From contig CAUBVH010000020.1 in assembly GCA_958439425.1 (NCBI GenBank), positions 1 through 29,021 on the forward strand: a stretch of DNA of 29,021 bases, read 5' to 3'. Position numbers and translations under genes: made by a program. The notes beneath the pieces were generated by a model. The model saw only the letters and a list, made by a program, of their open reading frames with translations, did not search any database and was not told the DNA's origin. Of the stretch, positions 1 through 7,636 are shown in pieces. The first letter of the stretch is position 1. The number at the start of each line of letters is the position of its first letter. The DNA comes from an uncultured Collinsella sp. Lineage in GTDB: Bacteria > Actinomycetota > Coriobacteriia > Coriobacteriales > Coriobacteriaceae.

Positions 1-363
1 GAACACCTCGAGCTCATCCAGGTTGCGCAGAAAGCCCGAACCCTTGCCTTTGGCAACAACCGTACCCGAGGGGCAGCCAAGGTTGAGATTGACCTCGCGG
101 TACCCCATCTCGGCGAGCACCTGCGCCGCCCACACAAACTCGTCCGCATTCTTGGACATCAGCTGAGGTACTACGTTAAGCCCCTGGTTATTGGCAGGAT
201 CGACCTCTTTAAACGCCTTGCCACCAAAGCGGTTGCCCACCCGCGGCGGCGGCAAAAACGGCGTGTAATAACAATCGAGCGCGCCAAAGCACTCCGCATG
301 CACGCGACGGAACACATGCCCGGTAATCCCCTCCATAGGGGCCAGCGATAAATTCATCAACAT
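1..363 (-). CDS. tRNA-dihydrouridine synthase, N-terminal 121 residues (cut by window edge)
   Basis: Members of this family reduce specific uridines in tRNA to dihydrouridine using FMN and NADPH. The N-terminus shows the FMN-binding start of the TIM barrel, LAPMEGITGHVFRR at residues 7-20. The conserved block NLNLGCPSG lies at 93-100, where Cys97 is the catalytic acid, followed by KGKGSG at 105-110. The chosen start is the ATG at 363-361. A second in-frame ATG at 357-355 would give a better distance to the purine stretch GAGAG and cannot be excluded. The remainder of the protein (normally about 300-330 residues) lies left of the window. Its 5' leader contains an interspersed palindrome only 14 bases before the start. 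The Dus subfamily (A, B or C) cannot be assigned from this fragment. Confidence 0.9.
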   Translation of the reverse strand, partial: MLMNLSLAPMEGITGHVFRRVHAECFGALDCYYTPFLPPPRVGNRFGGKAFKEVDPANNQGLNVVPQLMSKNADEFVWAAQVLAEMGYREVNLNLGCPSGTVVAKGKGSGFLRNLDELEVF

Positions 364-377
364 CCACTCTCAAATCA

Positions 378-408
378 ATGTGACAAAGGGACAGTCCCTT
401 TGTCACAT
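378..408. repeat. Interspersed palindrome, copy 1
   Basis: A near-perfect inverted repeat with 14-base arms TGTGACAAAGGGAC and GTCCCTTTGTCACA at 379-392 and 394-407, separated by a single A. One more A-T pair at 378 and 408 extends it. It lies between the divergent starts of the dihydrouridine synthase and the DUF3592 protein. There is no T-run after it on either strand, so it is not a canonical Rho-independent terminator. It is identical to copy 2 (2212-2244) apart from the central base and the outermost flank, which indicates a repeat family. Confidence 0.9.
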
Positions 409-480
409 AATACGCCCACCGAGGGCGGGGATTCTCTATACTGGGTCACATATGACGGTATCGCGCCAAAGGAGAACGCC

Positions 481-1008
481 GTGACCACGTCGCAGATATC
501 CCTGCTCGCGCTCATCTTGGTTGGGGGCATCGGCATCCTGCTTATCGGAGTGAGCGCGCTCATGAAAGCCGCCGCTCGCAAGAAAGCCAAGGCCTGTACC
601 GCCGTGACCATGGGAACGGTCATCGACCATCGCTTTATGGGCGAAGGCAGGATGTATCCCGTTTTGGAATACGCCGTCGACGGCACGCAATACCGCGCGA
701 AAAAACAATTCCGTGGCATAAAGACCAAAAGCTTGTCGGGACTCCCCATCCGCACGCAAGCCACCGCCTACGAAGACGCCAAGGGCTGGCTGCACGTGCA
801 GACAGGCCCCATCGCCCGCCTAGGCACCCTCGCGGAGCAGCTTTGGCCCCTCGGTAGCCAAATGACCGTGTACTACAACCCCAGCAACCCAGACAAAAGC
901 TATGTCGAACGCCCCATCGTGGGCAACTTTGCCACACTGATGTTTAACATCGCAGGCTTCTTGCTCATCGCGATGAGCATCTTGCTCTATGTTCTTATCC
1001 AGCGCTAG
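481..1008 (+). CDS. DUF3592-like membrane protein
   Basis: A 175-residue protein of unknown function. A hydrophobic segment lies at about residues 7-27 and a second at about 150-172, so both ends are probably in the membrane with the central domain between them. The centre has the DUF3592 pattern: a G-x-V strand (MGTVIDH), then YPVLEYAVDGTQY, and later VYYNPSNPDKSYVE, the conserved YNP-x-NP turn. The start is the GTG at 481 because AAAGGAG ends six bases upstream. A TTG at 400 would lengthen the frame but lies inside the palindrome and has no ribosome site. A possible -10 element TATACT lies at 437-442. The gene probably forms an operon with the next membrane-protein gene, 63 bases downstream. 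DUF3592 assignment is by pattern only. Confidence 0.75.
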   Translation: MTTSQISLLALILVGGIGILLIGVSALMKAAARKKAKACTAVTMGTVIDHRFMGEGRMYPVLEYAVDGTQYRAKKQFRGIKTKSLSGLPIRTQATAYEDAKGWLHVQTGPIARLGTLAEQLWPLGSQMTVYYNPSNPDKSYVERPIVGNFATLMFNIAGFLLIAMSILLYVLIQR

Positions 1009-1071
1009 CTCAAACTGATGCGCCCCGCGCCCCATGCGCCGCAACGACCGTTACGACACCAAGGACCAGCC

Positions 1072-2205
1072 ATGGCAACAATTTCCGAACAAGAACGTAA
1101 GCGCATCCAGCGATACTGCATCTGCCCCAAGGTTGCCGGGGCGGCGCTTGCCATGGCATTCGTGCTGCCTTTTTTGATCATTCCCTTCGAAATGATTGAC
1201 GACATCGTCTTCCATCACGAAGGCTTCCAAGAAACGGGCATGATAGCCGCCCTGGTGCTCACCGCCGTCGAGCTCGTCATCTTCTGCTATTGCGCGCTCG
1301 CACCGCGCTTTGGCATGCGCGGCAAGCAGTGGAAGGAAATGCAGCACCGACTCGTCGTCGAGCAGACCGAGAAAGACCGCTCGGCACAAATCGCAGGCGT
1401 TATCGGTACGCAGGCTGCCGCGCACCTGCTCAAGAACAGCGACAACGAGACCGCGCGCAACCTGGGTGGCGCGGCAGAAGTCGCCGCTGCCGTAGGCGCC
1501 GTCGCCACCGCGGCAGACGTGCTTACCGAGAGCTTCGCTAACGCAAAGGCCATGGCGGAGGCCTGTGGTGTGCCCATCCCCCGTACAAAAAAGTGGATCG
1601 TCGCGCTTGTGGCACTGCCCCTCGCAATCGTGTGCGGTGCCTATATCCCGCAGCTGGCGCAGGGAAACATCGAGATGCAACAGAACGCCGCGGCCGCGGC
1701 CGAGCAGATCGCCATCGCCCGCAAGACGCTAGAGCCCGCATGCGAGTACGTATCCGCCGATGACCCTTACGAGCGATATCAAGATTACGGCTATCACGTC
1801 CGCGGCTACCTTCACGACGGCGACTCCGATACCCAGAAGACCTATACGTACCTGGATTTCGACAACAAGGGAACGCTCAAGGAAGTGAGTTACATAGCAG
1901 AGATCGACCCCGACGCGAGCCTTGAGGACAACCTCGCCCGCATCGAGCTCGACTTGGACGAACTTTCCTCTGTCGTCCAAACCGTAGACGTCAAGACCGT
2001 GAGTCCCGAGCTCCTAGCACCGCAAAAGCTCCCCGAAGAGTTTAGGCAGGCTTTTTTGAACGGCTCGCTCTACGAGAGAATCTCCATCAGGACGAGTGAC
2101 AACCCCATCAAAACGTACTATTCGTTTGACACGGATCCCGAGGATGAATTTGACGAGTACACCCATCCAAGCATCCGTATCACATTGATGGGCAAAACGA
2201 GCTAG
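1072..2205 (+). CDS. Hypothetical membrane protein, three predicted membrane segments
   Basis: A 377-residue protein that I do not recognise. Hydrophobic segments lie at about residues 21-43, 56-78 and 174-194. Between the second and third is an alanine-rich helical stretch (about 105-150) containing TQAAAHLL and AAEVAAAVGAVATAADVL. After the third segment a polar domain of about 180 residues runs to the C-terminus, rich in Asp, Glu and Tyr and probably extracytoplasmic. The start is the ATG at 1072, preceded by AAGGA with a six-base gap. An in-frame ATG at 1018 has no ribosome site. The gene follows the DUF3592-like gene on the same strand. It converges on the ABC transporter gene, with a palindrome filling the 37 bases between the two stops. 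Confidence 0.75.
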   Translation: MATISEQERKRIQRYCICPKVAGAALAMAFVLPFLIIPFEMIDDIVFHHEGFQETGMIAALVLTAVELVIFCYCALAPRFGMRGKQWKEMQHRLVVEQTEKDRSAQIAGVIGTQAAAHLLKNSDNETARNLGGAAEVAAAVGAVATAADVLTESFANAKAMAEACGVPIPRTKKWIVALVALPLAIVCGAYIPQLAQGNIEMQQNAAAAAEQIAIARKTLEPACEYVSADDPYERYQDYGYHVRGYLHDGDSDTQKTYTYLDFDNKGTLKEVSYIAEIDPDASLEDNLARIELDLDELSSVVQTVDVKTVSPELLAPQKLPEEFRQAFLNGSLYERISIRTSDNPIKTYYSFDTDPEDEFDEYTHPSIRITLMGKTS

Positions 2206-2211
2206 CCACCC

Positions 2212-2244
2212 AATGTGACAAAGGGACTGTCCCTTTGTCACATT
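2212..2244. repeat. Interspersed palindrome, copy 2
   Basis: A perfect inverted repeat with 16-base arms (AATGTGACAAAGGGAC and its complement) and one central T at 2228. It sits between the convergent stop codons of the unknown membrane protein and the ABC transporter, and its right end overlaps the transporter's TAA. The long stem could stall or end transcription from both sides, but no T-run follows on either strand. The core differs from copy 1 only at the central base. Confidence 0.9.
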
Positions 2245-5200
2245 ATTCGGAGCGTAGGGCTTCCACAGGGTCTTTCTTGGATGCGCTGCGAGCCGGCAGC
2301 AGGCCGGCAACGACCGTCAGCAGCACCGAAATTACAATGAGCATCAGCGCGTCTTGAACGGGCAGGCTCATCAGGTTGGGCACCTGCTTGGCCGCAAGCG
2401 CCCAGGCATTAACCGGAAAGCTCACGGCCACCACGACGACAATGGCAAAGACGCCGGCAATGAGGCCTTCGATAAAGGTCTCGGCATTAAATACGTTGGC
2501 CACGTTGCGCTTTGACGCGCCGATCGCGCGCAGGATGCCAATCTCCTTTTTGCGCTCCAGCACGCTGATGTAGGTGATGATGCCGATCATGATGGAGCTC
2601 ACCACCAAACTGATACTCACGAATGCGATGAGCACCAAGCTGATAGTATTCACGATGTCGGTCACCGAGCCCATGATGATGCCCATGTAGTCGGTATACG
2701 AGATTGCCTGCTCATCGTGGCCAGCAGCTTTGACCTGCTTGTTGTACGCATCGATGTAATCGAGCACGCGCTCCTTGGCCTCAAAGTCGCGCGGGAAAAT
2801 CTTGACCGAAATGGGGTCCGCCTCGTCCGCATAGCCCAACGTGGTCAGATTGTTGTCGTAGGTGAGCTTCGACGCCTTGGCATAGCTCATCATGAGCGAG
2901 CTCAGGTCCTCGGCGTCCATGTTGAAGTGGATGGCACGAGCAAAGGCGCCCGCATCCACGCGCATGGCGCTCGCCAGGTTGGCAAAACTCGAAGACATCT
3001 GCGTCGCCATTTGGTCCATGAACCCTGCCGCACCCGCCTTGAGCTGGGTTGATACCGTCGTCGCAATCTGCTCGCTGACCGCCTTCATCACCTGATCCAT
3101 AGACTGCTGCAAATACGGAGCCAGCTGCTTTTGCACATAGTCGCCCATCACCTGCTGCAGACGCTCGGCCAAGGCATCGCCGCCCAACGCCTTGAGCTGA
3201 GCCAGGCATTGCTGGGCTGCGGCATCATTCTCAAGATACGCCGAGAATGCGGCAGCAAGCTTTGACGCGTCCTTAAGATCTTCGGGCGACAGCGCCTTAA
3301 ACTGATCAGACTGCAGAAAGCCCTCAAACAGCTGGTTGGCAAGCGTTCCTACCTGCTGCATCTGCTCGGGCGTGAGTTCCAGACCGTCAAAGATGCCCGA
3401 GAAATCTGGGGCCGGCGCTTTGGCCATGATGTCGCTGAAGTCGATGTCCTTCCCAACGCCCGAAAGGTCAAGGTCCAGCCCGGACAAGTCGATACCAGAA
3501 AGGTCTATACCGCCGGCCGCACCCGAGAGCGCCGACGTATCGAACGAGAACGCACTCTTCAGCGCCGCTTCGTCCACACCGAACATGCTGCCCAAATCCA
3601 CGCCCTGTTTGGCCTCGCCTTGCAGTTCATCGAAAGACTTGCCCGTAAAGACATCCGTCTCGGGGTGGGCAAGCTGCTCCTGCACGATTTGCGAATCGGC
3701 AGCACGCTCCATAAGCTGGCGAGTCAGCGCATGCGTATAGGCAATGCCCGGGGACAATGCGCTCGCGTTTGCCGCCTCGTTGGGTCGCACCACGCCCACA
3801 ATGCGCACGTCAATACCGTCGGCAACCTTGGCTTTCATAAAGTCGGCGTCGCCAGACATGTCAGTCCACATGCCGGTCTCTTCGTTTTTGCGATAGGCAT
3901 CGGCCGGCGACAACACCTTAAACGTCGTGGACAGTGCATCGTCGTAGGTAAAGTCGCTGCCGGTCTTGGGCGTCTTGACCTTGCCGTCGGCCGTCATGGC
4001 ACTGTTAACCAGGTCGTTGAGCTCATCGATATCCAGCGCGCCGATGCTGTAGAGCGTGTAGTCGCCCACCGTTCCGCGGCTCGAAAGCACCATCACGGCC
4101 TCGTTGGCGGACGTAGGCCAATGGCCGGCAACGACATCGTACTGACTGTCGAGCAGGCTCTGGTCGTCAATCATCTCGTTAAAGACCGACGTTCCCATGG
4201 AATCCATGCTCACCGTTGCCGCCGAGCTCGCGCCTCCGCTCATGGCCTCGGTCATAGCGTTGGGAACAAGGCGAACGGGCTTCTCGTCGCCCTTACTCGA
4301 ACGATAGACAACCGGCGTCACGCCGTAACCATACTGAATAGCGTTGACCTCTTTGTCGATACCGTTGCCGCCGTCGTCAAGCCATGCCTTAAAGCTCGTC
4401 ATATCGTTAGATTTAACACTTGCGAACATGTCCTTTACGGCCGTGACCACAGGGATCTTATCGGTCCCCTGAGCCTTGCCGCCGGTAGCGCCATCGGACG
4501 AGTCCTCGCCCTTGGACGCCTCCTCATCCGTGCCCCCCTGTCCGCCCATCATAGACGACAGGTCGTAATCTTGTTTGGAAATCGTAAGCGGGTAGCTTGA
4601 GAGCGTGTCCTCCTCGACCTTTTTGATGTAGCCGTTTACGCCGTTGGAGAGCGCCAGAATCGCCGCGATGCCAATAATGCCAATCGAACCTGCAAAGGCA
4701 GTCATGGCCGTACGGCCCTTCTTGGTCATGAGGTTTCGGGCAGAAAGCCCCAGCGCCGTCATAAAGCTCATCGAGGTTTTGCGCGTGGGTTTTGCCTCGC
4801 GATGTGCGACCGTGGCCACATCAAAGGGGTCGGAATCGTCGGTGACCTTGCCGTCCGCCAGGCTGACGATGCGCGTGGCGTACTGGTACGCCAGCTCGGG
4901 ATTGTGCGTGACCATGATGACCAGACGATCGCGCGCAACGTCCTTGAGCAAATCCATAACCTGCACGGACGTCGTTGAATCCAAGGCGCCGGTCGGCTCG
5001 TCAGCCAGCACAATCTCGGGGTCGTTGATCAAGGCGCGGGCAATGGCCACGCGCTGCATCTGCCCGCCCGAAAGCTGGTTCGGGCGTTTGTCAACGTGCT
5101 CGCCCAGACCAACCGTCTCGAGCGCCTTACGCGCACGCTGGCGGCGCTCGGCATGTCCCACGCCCGTGAGCGTAAGCGCCAGCTCCACGTTTTCCAAAAT

Positions 5201-5497
5201 GCTCTGGTGCGGAATGAGGTTGTAGCTCTGAAACACAAAGCCAATGCGATTGTTTCTGTAGGCATCCCAATCGCGGTCGCTGAAATCCTTGGTCGAGATG
5301 CCATCGATCAGCAGGTCGCCGGAATCGAAATGGTCGAGTCCACCAATGACGTTGAGCATCGTAGTTTTACCCGAACCCGAGGGACCCAGGATGGCTACAA
5401 ACTCGTTATCGCGAAAAGACAGGCTTACGCTGTCGAGCGCTACCTGCGTAAACGACTGCGTAACGTACCTTTTGCAAATAACTCTGAGATCCAGCAT
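2243..5497 (-). CDS. ABC transporter, fused ATPase and MacB/FtsX-type permease
   Basis: A 1084-residue fusion. The N-terminal nucleotide-binding domain (about 1-225) has Walker A GPSGSGKT at 38-45, signature LSGGQ at 142-146, Walker B ending in D166-E167 and switch His198. A linker leads to a first membrane helix at about 265-288. A very large extracytoplasmic region of roughly 640 residues follows, with short D-L-S-G repeats and Gln/Ala-rich helical stretches. The C-terminal FtsX-type permease core (about 925-1084) has three more helices and ends in LPARSASKKDPVEALRSE, the usual MacB-family tail. Such transporters act as mechanotransmitters in export of drugs, peptides or lipoproteins. The substrate here is unknown. 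Start is the ATG at 5497 with AGAGAGG nine bases upstream, preferred to the TTG at 5506. No partner periplasmic protein or regulator is adjacent. Confidence 0.9.
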   Translation of the reverse strand: MLDLRVICKRYVTQSFTQVALDSVSLSFRDNEFVAILGPSGSGKTTMLNVIGGLDHFDSGDLLIDGISTKDFSDRDWDAYRNNRIGFVFQSYNLIPHQSILENVELALTLTGVGHAERRQRARKALETVGLGEHVDKRPNQLSGGQMQRVAIARALINDPEIVLADEPTGALDSTTSVQVMDLLKDVARDRLVIMVTHNPELAYQYATRIVSLADGKVTDDSDPFDVATVAHREAKPTRKTSMSFMTALGLSARNLMTKKGRTAMTAFAGSIGIIGIAAILALSNGVNGYIKKVEEDTLSSYPLTISKQDYDLSSMMGGQGGTDEEASKGEDSSDGATGGKAQGTDKIPVVTAVKDMFASVKSNDMTSFKAWLDDGGNGIDKEVNAIQYGYGVTPVVYRSSKGDEKPVRLVPNAMTEAMSGGASSAATVSMDSMGTSVFNEMIDDQSLLDSQYDVVAGHWPTSANEAVMVLSSRGTVGDYTLYSIGALDIDELNDLVNSAMTADGKVKTPKTGSDFTYDDALSTTFKVLSPADAYRKNEETGMWTDMSGDADFMKAKVADGIDVRIVGVVRPNEAANASALSPGIAYTHALTRQLMERAADSQIVQEQLAHPETDVFTGKSFDELQGEAKQGVDLGSMFGVDEAALKSAFSFDTSALSGAAGGIDLSGIDLSGLDLDLSGVGKDIDFSDIMAKAPAPDFSGIFDGLELTPEQMQQVGTLANQLFEGFLQSDQFKALSPEDLKDASKLAAAFSAYLENDAAAQQCLAQLKALGGDALAERLQQVMGDYVQKQLAPYLQQSMDQVMKAVSEQIATTVSTQLKAGAAGFMDQMATQMSSSFANLASAMRVDAGAFARAIHFNMDAEDLSSLMMSYAKASKLTYDNNLTTLGYADEADPISVKIFPRDFEAKERVLDYIDAYNKQVKAAGHDEQAISYTDYMGIIMGSVTDIVNTISLVLIAFVSISLVVSSIMIGIITYISVLERKKEIGILRAIGASKRNVANVFNAETFIEGLIAGVFAIVVVVAVSFPVNAWALAAKQVPNLMSLPVQDALMLIVISVLLTVVAGLLPARSASKKDPVEALRSE

Positions 5498-5516
5498 GGA
5501 CGGCAACCTCTCTCGC

Positions 5517-5534
5517 GCGGGCGCGCTCGCCCGC
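5517..5534 (-). promoter_or_regulatory. GC-rich hairpin just upstream of the ABC transporter ribosome site
   Basis: GCGGGCG at 5517-5523 pairs with CGCCCGC at 5528-5534 around a four-base loop. On the minus-strand transcript this stem ends three bases before the AGAGAGG ribosome site (5513-5507). It could influence translation of the transporter, but the whole leader is GC-rich, so it may be incidental. Confidence 0.3.
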
Positions 5535-5677
5535 TCCCCCGCCGTTCACGTTCGGCGCGTTTGTCCTACTCTATCCTCATTTTTGGCCGATACCAGTGAG
5601 GAATGTAACGAACCGCGCCAAAAAACGAACGGGACAGCACGCCGCATGGCGCACCATCCCGCATATAACATCCCCGA

Positions 5678-5706
5678 TGCGACAAAGAGGCTGTCACTTT
5701 GTCACA
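5678..5706. repeat. Interspersed palindrome, degenerate copy 3
   Basis: A 29-base sequence that aligns without gaps to copies 1 and 2 but carries four changes, so the two arms no longer match perfectly. The right arm retains CTTTGTCACA. It lies 12 bases beyond the stop of the CoA-disulfide reductase gene, between that gene and the ABC transporter start. The decay suggests an older copy of the same repeat family. Confidence 0.75.
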
Positions 5707-5718
5707 TTCCAATGCGCG

Positions 5719-7410
5719 CTACTTTTCGAGCCCGCACGGCATAACGTTAGCGCTGCCGCGGCGAGCCTCAGTCACGGCTGCAAAGAAGCGATAGCCGCCC
5801 GAGAAGTTAAAGCACTCAAAGCCATGCTGCGCCAAAATGCGGCAAGCAATGTAGCTGCGAATGCCGCTCTGGCAAATCACGTAGACCGGCTTGGCCCGGT
5901 CGAGCTCGCTCAGGCGATTGCGCAGATCATCGACGGGAATGTTTACGAAACCATCGATATGCCCGCGCTCATACTCCCCTTCCGTACGAACATCGAGCAG
6001 CTGCACGCTGCCATCGCGTGGCAAGTTGGGCTCATCCTCCCAATGCCACTGCGCCAGTATGCCGCGATTGAGGTTCTCGATCATAAAGCCCGCCATATTG
6101 ACGGGATCCTTCGCCGATGAATACGGCGGCGCGTATGCTAGGTCCAAATCCTTAAGCCTATCGCCGCGCATGCCTGCCTGGATGGCAGTCGCCAGAACGT
6201 CGATACGCTTGTCCACACCATCGATGCCCACGATTTGCGCACCCAGCAGGCGCAATCCCTGCTTCTCGAAGACAACCTTCATGGTCATGGGCGTTGCACC
6301 CGGATAATAACCCGCATGCGAACCGGGCGACAGGACCACGCTGTCGCAGTCAATTCCCGCCGCGTGTGCCGCCTTTTCGGATAGTCCCGTGCTTGCCGCC
6401 GTCAAGTCGAATACCTTGATAACCGATGAGCCCAACGATCCGAGGTAGCAGCTGTCCATGCCGGCTATGACATCGGCGACGACACGCCCCTGCTTGTTGG
6501 CGGGGCCGGCGAGCGAAATGACCGCGTCCTCGCCGGCCACCTGATGCGTGACCTGCACGGCATCGCCCACGGCATACACGTCGGCAGCAGAGGTCTCCAT
6601 GCGGTCGTTGACCACAATAGCCCCCTTGATGCCCAGTTCGAGCCCCGCCTCTTGCGCCAGATGGCTCTCAGGTACCACGCCAATGGCAAGCAGCACCATA
6701 TCGGCTCCGATAGGGTCATCGCCCGCAACATGGGTGACAACGCGGCCATCAACTTCCTCAAAACCTGTCACATCGGCCTTGAGGCGCAGATCGATACCGT
6801 GCTCACGCACCTCGGTATGCAAAAGGGTCGCCATGTCGTAATCCAGGTTGTTCATAAGCTGGACGGGACGCTGCAGAAGGGTCACCTGGAGCCCCAGCTC
6901 ACACAGATTCTCCGCCGTCTCGACGCCAATGAAGCCGCCGCCGATCACGACGGCACTGCTCGGTCGCCGCTCTCGAACATAGCTGTGAATACGCAGCGTG
7001 TCCTCAACGGTGCGTAGGCTAAAGATTTTATCCGAGTCGATGCCCGGCAACGCAGGGCGAATCGGCTTTGCACCCGGCGACAGGATGAGCTTGTCATACG
7101 TCTCGACAAATTCCTCGCCCGTCAGCATATTGCGAACCTCGACCGTATGCGAATCGGGATGGATGGCAAACACCTCGTGACTCGTCTTGACCGCAATGCG
7201 AAAGCGATCCCAAAAGCCCTTGGGAGACTGCAGCGTCAATGCGCTCTCTTCTTCTATCACGCCGCCAATGTAGTACGGAAGCCCACAGTTGGCATACGAT
7301 ACAAAACCCGTGCGCTCAAAGATGACAATTTGGGCCTGTTCGTCGAGTCTGCGCAAACGTGCCGCCGCCGATGCGCCGCCCGCGACGCCTCCAACGATAA
7401 CCACCTTCAT
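5719..7410 (-). CDS. CoA-disulfide reductase with C-terminal rhodanese domain (CoADR-Rhd type)
   Basis: A 563-residue flavoprotein of the pyridine nucleotide-disulfide reductase family. The FAD-binding motif GGVAGGASAAARLRR starts at residue 7. The single redox cysteine is Cys42 in SYANCGLPYYIGG, the pattern of CoA-disulfide reductases and NADH oxidase-like enzymes. A second Rossmann motif (VVIGGGFIGVETAENL, near 155-170) binds NAD(P)H. The last 100 residues or so are a rhodanese domain with active loop CQSGIRS starting at Cys513. Length and both cysteine positions match the CoADR-Rhd enzymes, which reduce CoA disulfide, CoA persulfide or polysulfide. The ATG at 7410 has GGAAAGGTGG upstream. 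A rhodanese fragment ends two bases before this start, so the two were probably one operon. The exact substrate cannot be read from sequence. Confidence 0.9.
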   Translation of the reverse strand: MKVVIVGGVAGGASAAARLRRLDEQAQIVIFERTGFVSYANCGLPYYIGGVIEEESALTLQSPKGFWDRFRIAVKTSHEVFAIHPDSHTVEVRNMLTGEEFVETYDKLILSPGAKPIRPALPGIDSDKIFSLRTVEDTLRIHSYVRERRPSSAVVIGGGFIGVETAENLCELGLQVTLLQRPVQLMNNLDYDMATLLHTEVREHGIDLRLKADVTGFEEVDGRVVTHVAGDDPIGADMVLLAIGVVPESHLAQEAGLELGIKGAIVVNDRMETSAADVYAVGDAVQVTHQVAGEDAVISLAGPANKQGRVVADVIAGMDSCYLGSLGSSVIKVFDLTAASTGLSEKAAHAAGIDCDSVVLSPGSHAGYYPGATPMTMKVVFEKQGLRLLGAQIVGIDGVDKRIDVLATAIQAGMRGDRLKDLDLAYAPPYSSAKDPVNMAGFMIENLNRGILAQWHWEDEPNLPRDGSVQLLDVRTEGEYERGHIDGFVNIPVDDLRNRLSELDRAKPVYVICQSGIRSYIACRILAQHGFECFNFSGGYRFFAAVTEARRGSANVMPCGLEK

Positions 7411-7412
7411 AG

Positions 7413-7565
7413 CTAACGCACCACCTTTCCCGTGTAGCCGCTTATGCCGCCGATATTCTTGACACCGCCATACCCAGAACGCTTAAGAAAACTCACAGCT
7501 TGGTTGCTTCGCGCACCGCTCAGGCAATGCACGAAAAGCTGCGTGCCCTTTCGACGTATACCCAT
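7413..7565 (-). pseudogene. 5'-truncated single-domain rhodanese (C-terminal half)
   Basis: A 50-codon frame that encodes the second half of a rhodanese domain: QLFVHCLSGARSNQA holds the active-site Cys14 loop, and VKNIGGISGYTGK is the typical C-terminal end of small single-domain rhodaneses. An intact member has about 100 residues, so the N-terminal half including the D-V-R strand is missing. Upstream the frame runs without a stop into the terminator of the TlpA operon, and there is no convincing ribosome site before the ATG at 7565. The stop lies two bases before the CoA-disulfide reductase start, and the reductase's ribosome site lies inside this frame. I read it as the remnant of an upstream operon partner whose 5' half was deleted. 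A short translated peptide remains possible. Confidence 0.75.
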
Positions 7566-7583
7566 GATGCTACCCCGAAGCAG

Positions 7584-7611
7584 AAAAAAGAGTCGCTGTT
7601 TCCAGCGACTC
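7584..7611 (-). terminator. Rho-independent terminator of the TlpA operon
   Basis: On the minus strand a perfect nine-pair stem (GAGTCGCTG against CAGCGACTC, 7603-7611 and 7590-7598) with a four-base loop is followed by six T residues (complement of 7584-7589). It lies 25 bases after the stop of the TlpA-like gene. Confidence 0.9.
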
Positions 7612-7636
7612 CCCTTCAGTTGTCTGTCCCACGGAC

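Noticed and set aside
400..480. TTG start at 400 for the DUF3592-like gene
   Set aside because: The start would lie within the palindrome and has no ribosome site, while the GTG at 481 has AAAGGAG at ideal distance.
2212..2244. Palindrome copy 2 as an ordinary Rho-independent terminator
   Set aside because: The stem is suitable but no T-run follows on either strand, and the same sequence occurs in the divergent leader at 378-408, where a terminator makes no sense.
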